A DNA stretch of 14,198 nucleotides from positions 1 through 14,198 of the forward strand of contig CAMPIX010000035.1 in NCBI GenBank assembly GCA_946886565.1, in the 5' to 3' direction. The DNA is from an uncultured Altererythrobacter sp. GTDB taxonomy: Bacteria; Pseudomonadota; Alphaproteobacteria; Sphingomonadales; Sphingomonadaceae. The position numbers were made by a program, and so were the translations under genes. The notes beneath the pieces are model-generated. The model saw nothing but the letters and a program-made list of their open reading frames with translations, did no database searches and was not told the DNA's origin. Of the stretch, positions 1 through 9,900 are shown in pieces (within the stretch, counting starts at the first letter, position 1; the number at the start of each line of letters is the position of its first letter).

Positions 1-176
1 CGATCGGCACCGGCGGCGCCTCGGTCGTGCTCGGCGGGGCGGGGCAGTCGGCGGCCAGCGTCGCCGCGCAGCAGGACAGCCAGATCGGCCCGACGATCCG
101 CGTTCGCCAGGGCGAGCCGATCCGCGTGTTCACCGCGCGCGACCTCGACTTCAGCCAGGTCGCGGCGGTCAAGTAG
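1..176 (+). CDS. virB10: VirB10/TrbI-type T4SS channel protein, C-terminal end (partial)
   Basis: Only the last 57 or so codons are in the window. The frame is open from base 3 to the TAG at 174-176. The visible tail has a Gly/Ala-rich stretch, then an IGPTIRVRQGEPIRVF block and a final ARDLDFS segment. This is the typical end of VirB10/TrbI proteins, whose C-terminal beta-barrel domain forms part of the outer-membrane core of a type IV secretion channel. The stop lies 8 bases before the ATG of virB11, so the two genes form one operon, in the usual virB order. The 5' part of the gene lies outside the window. The family call rests on this short tail and on the neighbour. Confidence 0.85.
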   Translation, partial: IGTGGASVVLGGAGQSAASVAAQQDSQIGPTIRVRQGEPIRVFTARDLDFSQVAAVK

Positions 177-184
177 GGTCCACG

Positions 185-1177
185 ATGGCGGCCGACGTCC
201 ATACGCTGACGACCGAAACGCGCGGCGAGCGCAGCGTCTATCTCGACGCCTATCTCGCGCCGTTCCGCGAATGGCTCGACCGCGACACGGTGACCGAGAT
301 TCTGGTCAACCGGCCGGGTGAGGTGTGGGTCGAGGATGCCGCATCGCCGGGCATGCAGCGGATCGACACGCCGCATATCGACGATACGCTGGTCCAGCGC
401 CTCGCCGAGCAGGTCGCGCGGGTCAGCCACCAGGGGATCAACCGCGAGCATCCGCTGCTCGGCGCCACCTTGCCGGACGGCGCCCGCATCCAGTTCTGCG
501 GGCCGCCCGCGGCGCGCCGTCACTGGGCGATGGCGATCCGCCGCCACCGGCGGCTCGACCTGCCGCTCGACGCCTACGATGCGGGCCCGCTCTCGCACGC
601 GCAGCAGGCGCCGATGCCCGACGCGCCGGCCGAACCGATCGCCTACTTGCGCGAGGCGATCCGCCAGAGGCGCACGATCCTGATCTCCGGCGGCACCAGC
701 ACCGGCAAGACCACCTTCCTCAACGCGATGCTCGGCGAGATCCCGCGTCAGGAACGCGTGGTGCTGGTCGAGGACACCCCCGAGCTCAAGCTGCCGGGGG
801 AGAACGGGGTCGGCCTCGTCGCGGTCAAGGGCGAACTGGGCGAGGCCAAGGTCACCGCCAACGAACTGCTCCAGGCCGCATTGCGGCTGCGGCCCGACCG
901 GATCGTGCTCGGCGAGTTGCGCGGGGCGGAAAGCGTCAGCTTCCTGCGCGCGATCAACACCGGCCATCCGGGCAGCTTCTCGACCATCCACGCCAACTCC
1001 TTGCGCGGCGCGCTCGAGCAGCTCGCGCTGATGGTGATGCAGACCGGCATCGGGCTCTCGCGCGGCGACACGATCGCCTATGCCGCATCGGTGATCGACG
1101 TGATCGTACAGCTTGGCCGCGATGCCGATGGAAAACGCGGTATCACGCAGATTTCGGACAGCGCGGCGCTGCTCTGA
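185..1177 (+). CDS. virB11: VirB11 family type IV secretion ATPase
   Basis: Cytoplasmic hexameric ATPase that powers pilus assembly and substrate transfer in VirB-type type IV secretion systems. The 330 residues match the usual family length, so the gene looks complete. The N-terminal domain covers about residues 20-135. The RecA-like ATPase domain follows, with Walker A GGTSTGKTT at 169-177, the acidic VEDTPEL segment just after it, the Walker B-like RIVLGELRG at 239-247, and the His-box GHPGSFSTIHANS at 260-272. The ATG at 185 directly follows virB10, with only a weak purine-rich site before it. No further vir gene follows on the plus strand, so this appears to be the last gene of its operon. 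Whether the system transfers DNA or protein cannot be told from here. Confidence 0.95.
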   Translation: MAADVHTLTTETRGERSVYLDAYLAPFREWLDRDTVTEILVNRPGEVWVEDAASPGMQRIDTPHIDDTLVQRLAEQVARVSHQGINREHPLLGATLPDGARIQFCGPPAARRHWAMAIRRHRRLDLPLDAYDAGPLSHAQQAPMPDAPAEPIAYLREAIRQRRTILISGGTSTGKTTFLNAMLGEIPRQERVVLVEDTPELKLPGENGVGLVAVKGELGEAKVTANELLQAALRLRPDRIVLGELRGAESVSFLRAINTGHPGSFSTIHANSLRGALEQLALMVMQTGIGLSRGDTIAYAASVIDVIVQLGRDADGKRGITQISDSAALL

Positions 1178-1307
1178 ACCACCGGAATGCTCAAGATGAG
1201 TCGCGTCCCGGCAACACCGCGCTCGAAATCCACATTTTGTGAACCGAGACCTCGAGCCCGATTGACGTAGGGGAATGCTGCACTTCCCGATCGTTGCTCG
1301 CAAACGT

Positions 1308-1325
1308 ATGCGGAAATTTCCGCAT
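1308..1325. promoter_or_regulatory. Perfect 18-bp palindrome upstream of the TonB-dependent receptor gene
   Basis: The sequence ATGCGGAAATTTCCGCAT is its own reverse complement over all 18 bases, with no spacer. It lies 106 bases before the receptor ATG, in the only sizeable non-coding stretch between virB11 and the receptor. A gap-free A/T-centred palindrome of this length is typical of an operator for a dimeric helix-turn-helix regulator. A smaller inverted repeat (GGGAA, 8-base loop, TTCCC) sits at 1271-1288. The regulator is unknown; the operator role is inferred from symmetry and position. Confidence 0.5.
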
Positions 1326-1353
1326 CGTGAGATGCCCTTCCACGGCAACCCTA

Positions 1354-1383
1354 TTGCCAGCATGGCTAATCCTGATTTACTTT
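1354..1383 (+). promoter_or_regulatory. Weak candidate promoter for the receptor gene
   Basis: TTGCCA at 1354-1359 resembles a -35 box. It is followed 18 bases later by TACTTT at 1378-1383, a poor -10 match (3 of 6). It is the best sigma70-like pair I can see between the palindrome and the ribosome binding site, and would put the start of transcription near 1390. Alphaproteobacterial promoters are often weakly conserved, so this is a suggestion only. The rest of the 1178-1431 gap shows no gene and no clear terminator for the virB operon. Confidence 0.2.
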
Positions 1384-1431
1384 CCTTGCGGTTTAAGTCG
1401 CAACAGACGGCTGGACACGAGGAGAGGACGG

Positions 1432-4401
<2,970 letters not shown>

Positions 4402-4423
4402 CGGCACGGACGGTCGGGGGAGG

Positions 4424-4454
4424 AAGGGGTCGGGTCTCGCGCCCGGCCCCTTTT
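4424..4454 (+). terminator. Rho-independent terminator of the receptor gene
   Basis: An 11-bp stem pairs 4424-4434 with 4442-4452 (AAGGGGTCGGG against CCCGGCCCCTT, one G-U pair in RNA) around a 7-base loop, and the T-run extends to 4454. It lies 22 bases after the receptor stop. The stop codon of the converging transporter gene begins at 4454, so the two genes meet on this element. The opposite strand has no T-run after the stem, so termination should work mainly for plus-strand transcripts. Confidence 0.85.
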
Positions 4455-5215
4455 CATTTCGTGTCCTGCTCCGACGCGAACGGCGAAAAGTCGGTCCCCG
4501 TGTCGTAGATGTCGATCCCCTCCCGCCTTTTGAGCGACCCTACGACGGCATAGGTGACCGGAGTCAGTAACGCTTCCCAGACGGTCTTGATCAGCCACTG
4601 CGAGAGCACGACCTGCCACAGAAGCTCCACAGGCCATCCGGCAAGGCCCCAGAACGCGAGCGGGTAGAAGATCAGGCTGTCGAGCCCCTGACCGACCACG
4701 GTCGAGCCGATCGTGCGCGCCCACAGGGCCTTGCCCGCCGTCCAGACCTTCATCTTGGCGAGCACGAAACTGTTGGCGAACTCGCCAGCCCAGAACGCGA
4801 CCATCGAGGCGAGCACGATGCGCCACGAATTTCCGAACACGAACTCGTACGCATCCTGGCCCGGCCATCCCTCCGCCGGCGGCAGCGCGACGACGATCCA
4901 GGCCATCACCGCCATGAACGCGAGCGCGGCAAACCCGGTCCAGATCACCCGGCGCGCCCGCGCATAGCCGTAAACCTCGGTCAGCACGTCGCCGATGATG
5001 TAGCTGATCGGAAAGAACAGCACGCCGGCCCCGAACGACCATTGGGTGCCGCCGGGAAGCGTGACGAACGAAGGCTTCGAGGCGCCGATGATGTTCGACA
5101 GCAGCAGGATCGCAACGAAGGCGGCCATGATCAGATCGTAGTAGCGAAACGCCGGTGGCGCGCCTCGCCCGGCTTCCACGCGCACAGGCGCCCCGCTCGT
5201 AAGGCTCTCGTCCAT
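4454..5215 (-). CDS. yhhQ: Queuosine precursor transporter, YhhQ/VUT family
   Basis: Inner-membrane protein of 253 residues that takes up a queuosine precursor (preQ0 in the characterised E. coli YhhQ) for tRNA modification at position 34. After a hydrophilic stretch of about 25 residues there are roughly six hydrophobic segments, the first near 28-45. Family hallmarks are ISYIIGDVLTEVYGY at 70-84 with its Asp and Glu, EFANS at 145-149, and GSTVVGQGLDS at 170-180. The start at 5215 gives the normal family length; the upstream ribosome binding site is weak. The gene converges with the receptor gene and is divergent from the tRNA. No queuosine biosynthesis gene is in the window, so whether the cell makes or only salvages the precursor cannot be told. 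Which queuosine precursor it carries is inferred from the family. Confidence 0.92.
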   Translation of the reverse strand: MDESLTSGAPVRVEAGRGAPPAFRYYDLIMAAFVAILLLSNIIGASKPSFVTLPGGTQWSFGAGVLFFPISYIIGDVLTEVYGYARARRVIWTGFAALAFMAVMAWIVVALPPAEGWPGQDAYEFVFGNSWRIVLASMVAFWAGEFANSFVLAKMKVWTAGKALWARTIGSTVVGQGLDSLIFYPLAFWGLAGWPVELLWQVVLSQWLIKTVWEALLTPVTYAVVGSLKRREGIDIYDTGTDFSPFASEQDTK

Positions 5216-5233
5216 GGCGTTGCCTATCGCGAT

Positions 5234-5261
5234 TTGCGGCGCACGAAAAGCGCGCTATGGC
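5234..5261 (+). promoter_or_regulatory. Candidate promoter of tRNA-Arg
   Basis: TTGCGG at 5234-5239 and TATGGC at 5256-5261 are separated by 16 bases, and the mature tRNA begins at 5272. The stretch between the -10 box and the tRNA is very rich in G and C, as is common at stable-RNA promoters under growth-rate control. The hexamers match the sigma70 consensus only in part. Confidence 0.45.
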
Positions 5262-5271
5262 CCCGATGCGC

Positions 5272-5348
5272 GCGCCCGTAGCTCATCTGGATAGAGCGCG
5301 AGACTTCTAATCTTGAGGCAGCAGGTTCGAGTCCTGCCGGGCGCGCCA
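5272..5348 (+). tRNA. tRNA-Arg (anticodon UCU)
   Basis: The 77-base cloverleaf folds without mismatches in the acceptor stem: GCGCCCG at 5272-5278 pairs with CGGGCGC at 5338-5344, then a G discriminator and an encoded CCA. The D stem is GCTC/GAGC. The anticodon stem encloses loop CTTCTAA with TCT at 5306-5308. The T stem GCAGG/CCTGC holds the standard TTCGAGT loop. It decodes AGA and AGG (AGG by wobble), rare codons in a genome this GC-rich. tRNA genes are common integration sites, but I saw no second copy of its 3' end in the window. Confidence 0.97.
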
Positions 5349-5553
5349 CGCCACTGGGAGAATGCGAGGATGCGCCATTCTCGCAAGGGGTTGCACCGCT
5401 TCAGACGGCATAGGACCGCCGCTGGCGCAGGGGCGCTGGTTTTCGCCCGATTGCGCGGCCGCGTATCCGCTTCCGCTCGTGTTTGGTGCGCAGTGGCGGG
5501 GCCCATTGAGAAGAAGACGGTGGATACTGAGGCCGGCGCTGTGAATGCGCGGT

Positions 5554-6525
5554 CTAGGATGCCAGAACCCGATTGCGGCCGGCGGCCTTGGCTTCGTACA
5601 TGCTCGCGTCCGCGCGGTGTATCGCCGCATAATTCTGGCTGTGGTCGCCGACCGCGGTAGCCACGCCGGCCGAGAACGTGATTCGGCCAAGCGGTTCGTC
5701 GGTCTCGCGCTGTTTGAAGTTGCGGCCCGCAAGATCTTGCCGCACGTTTTCGAGCAATTCGACGCATCGATCCAGCTCGTCGCCGGCGATTACGACGAGA
5801 AATTCCTCGCCGCCCCAACGCCCGACGAAATGGGGCGCGCAACCGGCCGCCAGGGTCGAGGCGATCATCTTGAGAATGCGATCGCCCACAGCGTGACCGT
5901 AACGGTCGTTGAACGACTTGAAGTGATCGATGTCGCACAGCCCGATCGTGCGCACGACGCCGCTGCTGGCGAGATGCTGCAGATGCCGCTCGATGGAGCG
6001 GCGATTGGGAAGGTTAGTCAGCGGGTCGCGCTCGGCCTCTTCGCGGGCGTTCTCGAGCTCCTGCCGAAGAGTATCGATTTCCTCCAGGGCGAAGCGAAAA
6101 CTGTCCTCTGCGCGCTTGGATCGTGCGATCATCCGGGCAACGAGCTGAACGGTGCGCGCCGCCTCATTGTCGAGCCCTTTTGCTTCCGCATCCAGATCGC
6201 GCGCGAAATCATGCGACGCGGCCGCTGCGGAGGCGGTCATCTCGCTGAGCTTGCTCGCCTGTTTCTGCAAGGCCCGGCGTTCAGCCTCGGACGCACCGGG
6301 CGCGACCGCGAGCGCGTCCTTTGCGTAGAGCGCGACGATCTCGTCGGCTTCCTGCTGCCTGATGCGAAGACCATCGTCGGCCATTGCTCGCACCGCGCGA
6401 GCGATCTGCGAGTCGGGCTGGTTGAGCGCAAGGTAGGCCAGCGTGTAATTCTGCGGTGTGGGGGCGAGCAGCTGCGTCGCCAGAAAGGCGAGCGCTTCTT
6501 CGCCTCTGGTGTCTTCGCTCGACAT
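5554..6525 (-). CDS. Diguanylate cyclase (GGDEF domain), soluble
   Basis: Makes the second messenger cyclic di-GMP from two GTP, so it probably affects the motile-to-sessile switch. The protein has 323 residues and no membrane segment. The N-terminal half (about 1-130) is helical, with a TPQNYTLAY motif near 23-31 seen in many stand-alone alphaproteobacterial GGDEF proteins; its signal is unknown. A coiled-coil-like linker (about 135-165) leads into the catalytic domain: DPLTNLPNRR at 167-176, CDIDHFKSFND at 197-207, and the active-site signature GGEEF at 238-242, which should be active. The place where a product-inhibition I-site (RxxD) would lie, residues 229-232, reads CAPH, so feedback inhibition at that site is probably absent. 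The gene is divergent from the histidine kinase at 6804. Only a weak ribosome binding site precedes the ATG. Confidence 0.93.
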   Translation of the reverse strand: MSSEDTRGEEALAFLATQLLAPTPQNYTLAYLALNQPDSQIARAVRAMADDGLRIRQQEADEIVALYAKDALAVAPGASEAERRALQKQASKLSEMTASAAAASHDFARDLDAEAKGLDNEAARTVQLVARMIARSKRAEDSFRFALEEIDTLRQELENAREEAERDPLTNLPNRRSIERHLQHLASSGVVRTIGLCDIDHFKSFNDRYGHAVGDRILKMIASTLAAGCAPHFVGRWGGEEFLVVIAGDELDRCVELLENVRQDLAGRNFKQRETDEPLGRITFSAGVATAVGDHSQNYAAIHRADASMYEAKAAGRNRVLAS

Positions 6526-6803
6526 GGCATTCCGGCGTTAAACTGGCATTTCGCTGCGTCATCATGGCGCATAGCGGTTAAGGAAGGGTGCCCGCGCAAT
6601 TCGCGATCCTCAATGGCCCGAAAGTCTGTCGCTCCCTCGATGGCGGAGTTGAGCACGAGCTTGGCGGTTCGGTTCCCGCGTCGGGTCATCGTGCGTGACG
6701 GCGGCGGCGCAGCGCGATAATAGCCTTTCTTCCGGAAGGCTTTTGTTCTCGGTAATCAAAGGCATCCAAGCTGATTCAGGACATCGGGAGTCTGCAACTG
6801 GTT
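6526..6803. promoter_or_regulatory. Shared intergenic region between diguanylate cyclase and histidine kinase
   Basis: This 278-base stretch must hold the promoters of both divergent genes. I could not pick out a convincing sigma70 pair for either. A minus-strand open frame reaches in from the cyclase gene to 6689, but it lacks a recognisable domain and shadows the cyclase. The one clear structural element is the hairpin listed at 6722-6744. A TTAA occurs near each end of the first 60 bases, but not at the 7-base spacing of a CtrA site. Confidence 0.4.
6722..6744 (+). terminator. Hairpin with T-run upstream of the histidine kinase gene
   Basis: AGCCTT at 6722-6727 pairs with AAGGCT at 6736-6741 around an 8-base loop, and a short T-run follows to 6744. 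A 10-bp palindrome, CTTCCGGAAG, is centred in the same stretch. The layout is that of a small intrinsic terminator, but no plus-strand gene ends nearby. It could be a leader hairpin or attenuator in the kinase transcript, or a protein-binding site. The stem has only 6 bp, so chance is possible. Confidence 0.3.
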
Positions 6804-8687
6804 ATGAACGGATCGTCGCAATCCACCAACCGGGCCGATTTGCTCATCCGGAGCATCAAGGACTACGCGATCTACATGCTCGACCCCGGAGGAGTTGTCA
6901 TCAGTTGGAACCCGGGGGCGGAGCGGCTCAAGGGCTACCGGCCCGATGAGATCATCGGCGAGCACTTTTCCCGTTTCTATACCGACGAGGATCGCGGCCG
7001 CGGCCGTCCCGCCCACGCTCTCCAATCCGCGCTTATCGATGGCCGGTTCGAAGCTGAGGGCTGGCGGGTGCGTAAGGACGGCAGCAGTTTCTGGGCCAAT
7101 GCGGTCATCGATCCCATTCGCAACGAAAACGGCGAACACATCGGCTTCGCCAAGATCACCCGCGATTTGTCCGAACGAAAGGCGGCCGAGGAAGCCCTGC
7201 GCGAAAGCGAAGAGCGCTTCCGGCTGCTTGTCCAGGGGGTCACGGACTATGCGATCTACATGCTCGATCGCGAGGGCAACGTGTCCAGCTGGAACGCGGG
7301 TGCCGAGCGTTTCAAGGGCTATCGTTCCGCAGAGATCATCGGACAGCACTTCTCGCGTTTCTACACACCAGAAGATCTCGAAGCGGCAATCCCGCAAAAA
7401 GCCTTGGAGACAGCCGCATCGGAAGGCCGCTTCGAAGCCGAGGGCTGGCGCAAGAGGAAGGACGGCAGCACATTCTGGGCCAGCGTCGTCATCGATCCGA
7501 TCCGTGACGATGAAGGCAACCTGCTCGGCTACACGAAGATTACCCGCGATCTTACCGAGCGCAAGTTGGCCCAGGAATCGCTCGAAGCCTCGCGTGAGCA
7601 ATTCTTCCAGTCGCAGAAGATGGAAGCGATCGGCCAGCTCACGGGCGGGGTTGCGCACGACTTCAACAACATTCTGGCCGCCATCCTCAGCAGCCTCAGG
7701 CTAGCCAAGCGTCGAACAGCCGAAGGACAGGATGCGGAAAGCTTTCTGGACAACGCTATCAAGGCCGCCGAACGCGGTGCAACGCTCACGCAGCGGATGC
7801 TTGCCTTTGCCCGCAAGCAGGACCTGAAGCTGGAAGCTGTCGATCTCATGGCTTCTGTGGGCGAGATGGCCGAGCTTCTTGAGCGCACGATCGGCCCCCG
7901 TATCTCGATCCGGCTCGACTTTCCGCTGCATCTTCCTCGGGTTGCGGCCGATGTCACCCAACTCGAACTGGCGATCATGAACCTGGTTGTAAACGCTCGC
8001 GACGCGATGCCCGATGGCGGCAATATCGTGATCGCTGCGGAAAAGACCGAGCGCCCCGGGGACGACGAACCATATGTCCGGCTTTCGGTCACGGACGAGG
8101 GGGAAGGCATGGATCAGGACACGCTTGCGCGCGCCGCGGAGCCCTTCTTCACGACCAAGGGCATCGGCAAGGGCACTGGCCTCGGCCTGTCCATGGTGCT
8201 CGGCATGATCGAACAATGCGGCGGCCATTTTTCGCTGCAGAGCGAACGGGGCAAGGGCACCACGGCGACCATCCTGCTCAAACTGCCCGAAGAGACGCCT
8301 GGCGAGGTTGCCGAACCCGAAGTTCAGCCCGGCATGACGGCCAGATCTCTGCGCATCCTTGCCGTCGACGATGATGGCATAATCCTGCTCAACACGGCGA
8401 CCATTCTCGAAGACATGGGCCATCAGGTCCTCGAGGCGTCGTCCGGGGCCGCGGCGCTCGATATCCTCGAGAACGAGCGTGTGGATCTCATGATTACCGA
8501 CTACGCCATGCCGGGAATGACGGGCGCCGAACTGGTGAGGCATGCCAGAGAACGCCACCCCGGCCTCAAGATGATCATCGCATCGGGCTACGCCGAGCTG
8601 CCCGAAGGCCCGGCGCGGGAGTTGCCTCGACTCACGAAGCCCTTCACCGACGACGACCTCGCCCATGCCATTGCGGAGGCATGGTGA
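6804..8687 (+). CDS. Hybrid sensor histidine kinase, PAS-PAS-HisKA-HATPase-REC
   Basis: Cytoplasmic sensor kinase of 627 residues with its own receiver; no membrane segment. Two PAS domains (about 15-130 and 143-260) repeat DYAIYMLD, HFSRFYT and GRFEAEGWR, and each ends with ITRDL(S/T)ERK. Neither has the LOV cysteine motif, so a blue-light flavin role is unlikely. The phospho-acceptor is His285 in GGVAHDFNN. The ATPase domain shows an N-box around Asn397, DEGEGM at 431-436 and GKGTGLGLS at 455-463. The receiver has its acidic cluster at 522-524, phospho-acceptor Asp566 in TDYAMPG, and Lys612 in LTKPF. All catalytic residues are present. The final output is unknown because no separate response regulator or phosphotransfer protein adjoins it; the divergent cyclase is the only candidate partner. 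The start at 6804 has GGGAG 13 bases upstream, which is far. Confidence 0.94.
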   Translation: MNGSSQSTNRADLLIRSIKDYAIYMLDPGGVVISWNPGAERLKGYRPDEIIGEHFSRFYTDEDRGRGRPAHALQSALIDGRFEAEGWRVRKDGSSFWANAVIDPIRNENGEHIGFAKITRDLSERKAAEEALRESEERFRLLVQGVTDYAIYMLDREGNVSSWNAGAERFKGYRSAEIIGQHFSRFYTPEDLEAAIPQKALETAASEGRFEAEGWRKRKDGSTFWASVVIDPIRDDEGNLLGYTKITRDLTERKLAQESLEASREQFFQSQKMEAIGQLTGGVAHDFNNILAAILSSLRLAKRRTAEGQDAESFLDNAIKAAERGATLTQRMLAFARKQDLKLEAVDLMASVGEMAELLERTIGPRISIRLDFPLHLPRVAADVTQLELAIMNLVVNARDAMPDGGNIVIAAEKTERPGDDEPYVRLSVTDEGEGMDQDTLARAAEPFFTTKGIGKGTGLGLSMVLGMIEQCGGHFSLQSERGKGTTATILLKLPEETPGEVAEPEVQPGMTARSLRILAVDDDGIILLNTATILEDMGHQVLEASSGAAALDILENERVDLMITDYAMPGMTGAELVRHARERHPGLKMIIASGYAELPEGPARELPRLTKPFTDDDLAHAIAEAW

Positions 8688-8698
8688 AAGCCGATCGG

Positions 8699-8830
8699 CA
8701 GAATGCGCGGCGGTGGGTCCATCGCGCCGAGCCCGATCGCCGGCAGCCGATGGACGTATTCGCTCCTCAGCGCCGGAAACTCGTGCGGATCGCTCAATGT
8801 TCGCAGGCGTTCAAAAGGCGCGATGCTCAT
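8699..8830 (-). pseudogene. arsH: arsH 5' remnant (about 44 codons), truncated
   Basis: The ATG at 8830 overlaps the acr3 stop as ATGA, the same junction used by the other genes of this operon. The first 44 residues carry the start of ArsH, the NADPH-dependent FMN oxidoreductase that oxidises trivalent organoarsenicals. Visible pieces are LRTLSDP at 9-15, FPAL at 18-21, PAIGLG at 30-35 and PPPRIL at 39-44. In intact ArsH the RIL is followed by LLYGSLR, the start of the flavodoxin-like fold. Here it changes to PIGFHH, and the frame then runs antisense into the histidine kinase gene, ending at 8588. All of the FMN-binding and catalytic part is therefore gone. The homology is recalled from family knowledge, not from a search, but operon position and overlap agree with it. 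Confidence 0.72.
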
Positions 8831-9900
8831 GCGCGGGCCTCAGCGGGCGCGCTGGCGGGGAACCAGCGGCGCCCCAGGCGGAACGCGACACCGACCAGGA
8901 GGATGAGCACCGGAACTTCGACCAGGGGGCCGATGACTGCGGCAAAGGCGACTGGCGAGGCCAAGCCGAAAGCGGCGATGGCCACGGCGATGGCGAGCTC
9001 GAAATTGTTGCCTGCGGCGGTGAATGCCACGGCCGTCGTGCGCGGATAGTCGCTCGCGATCAGCTTGCCCATGTAGAAGCTGATCGTGAACTGGACCACG
9101 AAGTAGATCGTGAGCGGGATCGCGATGCGGACCGCGTCGCCGGGCAAGCTCACGATGTCGCCGCCCTTGAGAGAGAACATGGCGACGATCGTGAACAGCA
9201 GCGCGACGAGAGTGATTGGGGCAATGCCGGGGATGAAGCGGTTCTCATACCACTCTTCGCCCTTCGCGCGCGTCAGCCATCTGCGCGTAAGATATCCGGC
9301 GAGGAACGGGATGCCGAGGTAGATCAGCACGGCTTCGGCAATGGTCCAGAAGCTGACATCGACGATGCTGCCCTCCAGCCCGAACAGAGGCGGCAGCACG
9401 GCGAGAAAAAACCAGGCGTAGACGCTGAAGAACAGAATCTGGAAGATCGAATTGAAGGCGACCAGGGCGGCCACATACTGGTTGTCGCCCCTGGCCAGCT
9501 GGTTCCAGACGATCACCATGGCGATGCACCGGGCCAGGCCGATAAGGATCAGCCCGGTCATGTATTCCGGATAGTCGGCCAGGAAGATCGCGGCCAGTGC
9601 GAACATCAGGACCGGGCCGATGATCCAGTTCTGGACGAGAGAGATCGCCAGGACCCGCTTGTCGTCGAAAACCCGGGGCAATTCAGCATAGCGGACACGG
9701 GCCAGCGGCGGATACATCATGAGGATGAGACCGACCGCAATCGGGATATTGGTGGACCCCCACGAGAGCCTGTCCAGCGCCTGCGGCAACCTTTCGAACA
9801 TCGCACCCAGGCCCACGCCGAGCGCCATGGCGAGGAAGATCCACAGGGTCAGGTAGCGATCGAGAAACGACAGCCGCGTGCGGTCGGAAGAAGCGGTCAA
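8827..9900 (-). CDS. acr3: Arsenite efflux transporter Acr3
   Basis: Inner-membrane arsenite/H+ antiporter of the BART superfamily, which pumps As(III) made by ArsC out of the cell. The 357 residues and about ten hydrophobic segments match the family. The key cysteine is Cys125 in [13 protein letters not shown], and the conserved glutamate of the later membrane segment is Glu301 in [11 protein letters not shown]. Both are residues shown to be essential in studied Acr3 proteins. [15 protein letters not shown] near 51-65 is another family block. The start codon overlaps the arsC stop by 4 bases, and the stop overlaps the arsH remnant start by 4 bases, so translation is probably coupled. This is the Acr3 type of pump, not ArsB. 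Confidence 0.97.
   Translation of the reverse strand: MTASSDRTRLSFLDRYLTLWIFLAMALGVGLGAMFERLPQALDRLSWGSTNIPIAVGLILMMYPPLARVRYAELPRVFDDKRVLAISLVQNWIIGPVLMFALAAIFLADYPEYMTGLILIGLARCIAMVIVWNQLARGDNQYVAALVAFNSIFQILFFSVYAWFFLAVLPPLFGLEGSIVDVSFWTIAEAVLIYLGIPFLAGYLTRRWLTRAKGEEWYENRFIPGIAPITLVALLFTIVAMFSLKGGDIVSLPGDAVRIAIPLTIYFVVQFTISFYMGKLIASDYPRTTAVAFTAAGNNFELAIAVAIAAFGLASPVAFAAVIGPLVEVPVLILLVGVAFRLGRRWFPASAPAEARA

Noticed and set aside
1294..1431. N-terminal extension of the receptor from the ATG at 1294
   Set aside because: It would include the upstream palindrome and hide the signal peptide; the ATG at 1432 has a good ribosome binding site.
5349..5553. Possible integrated element after the tRNA-Arg gene
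   Set aside because: No integrase, no second copy of the tRNA 3' end and no direct repeat were seen. A 7-bp dyad GAGAATG/CATTCTC near 5360-5384 has no T-run and I could not give it a role.
5255..5938. Long minus-strand frames over the tRNA, including stretches like RQDSNLLPQD and PGRTRTCCLKIRSLAL
   Set aside because: These are the well-known false proteins obtained by translating the reverse strand of a tRNA gene; the rest has no domain and overlaps the cyclase 3' end.
6237..6689. Minus-strand frame of 150 codons beginning in the cyclase/kinase intergenic region
   Set aside because: Most of it overlaps the cyclase gene in another frame, and neither part shows a domain or a ribosome binding site.
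5545..6720. Plus-strand open frame of 391 codons
   Set aside because: Antisense to the diguanylate cyclase, with no recognisable domain.
6756..7658. Minus-strand frame of 300 codons with internal repeats
   Set aside because: Antisense to the histidine kinase; its repeats simply mirror the duplicated PAS domains.
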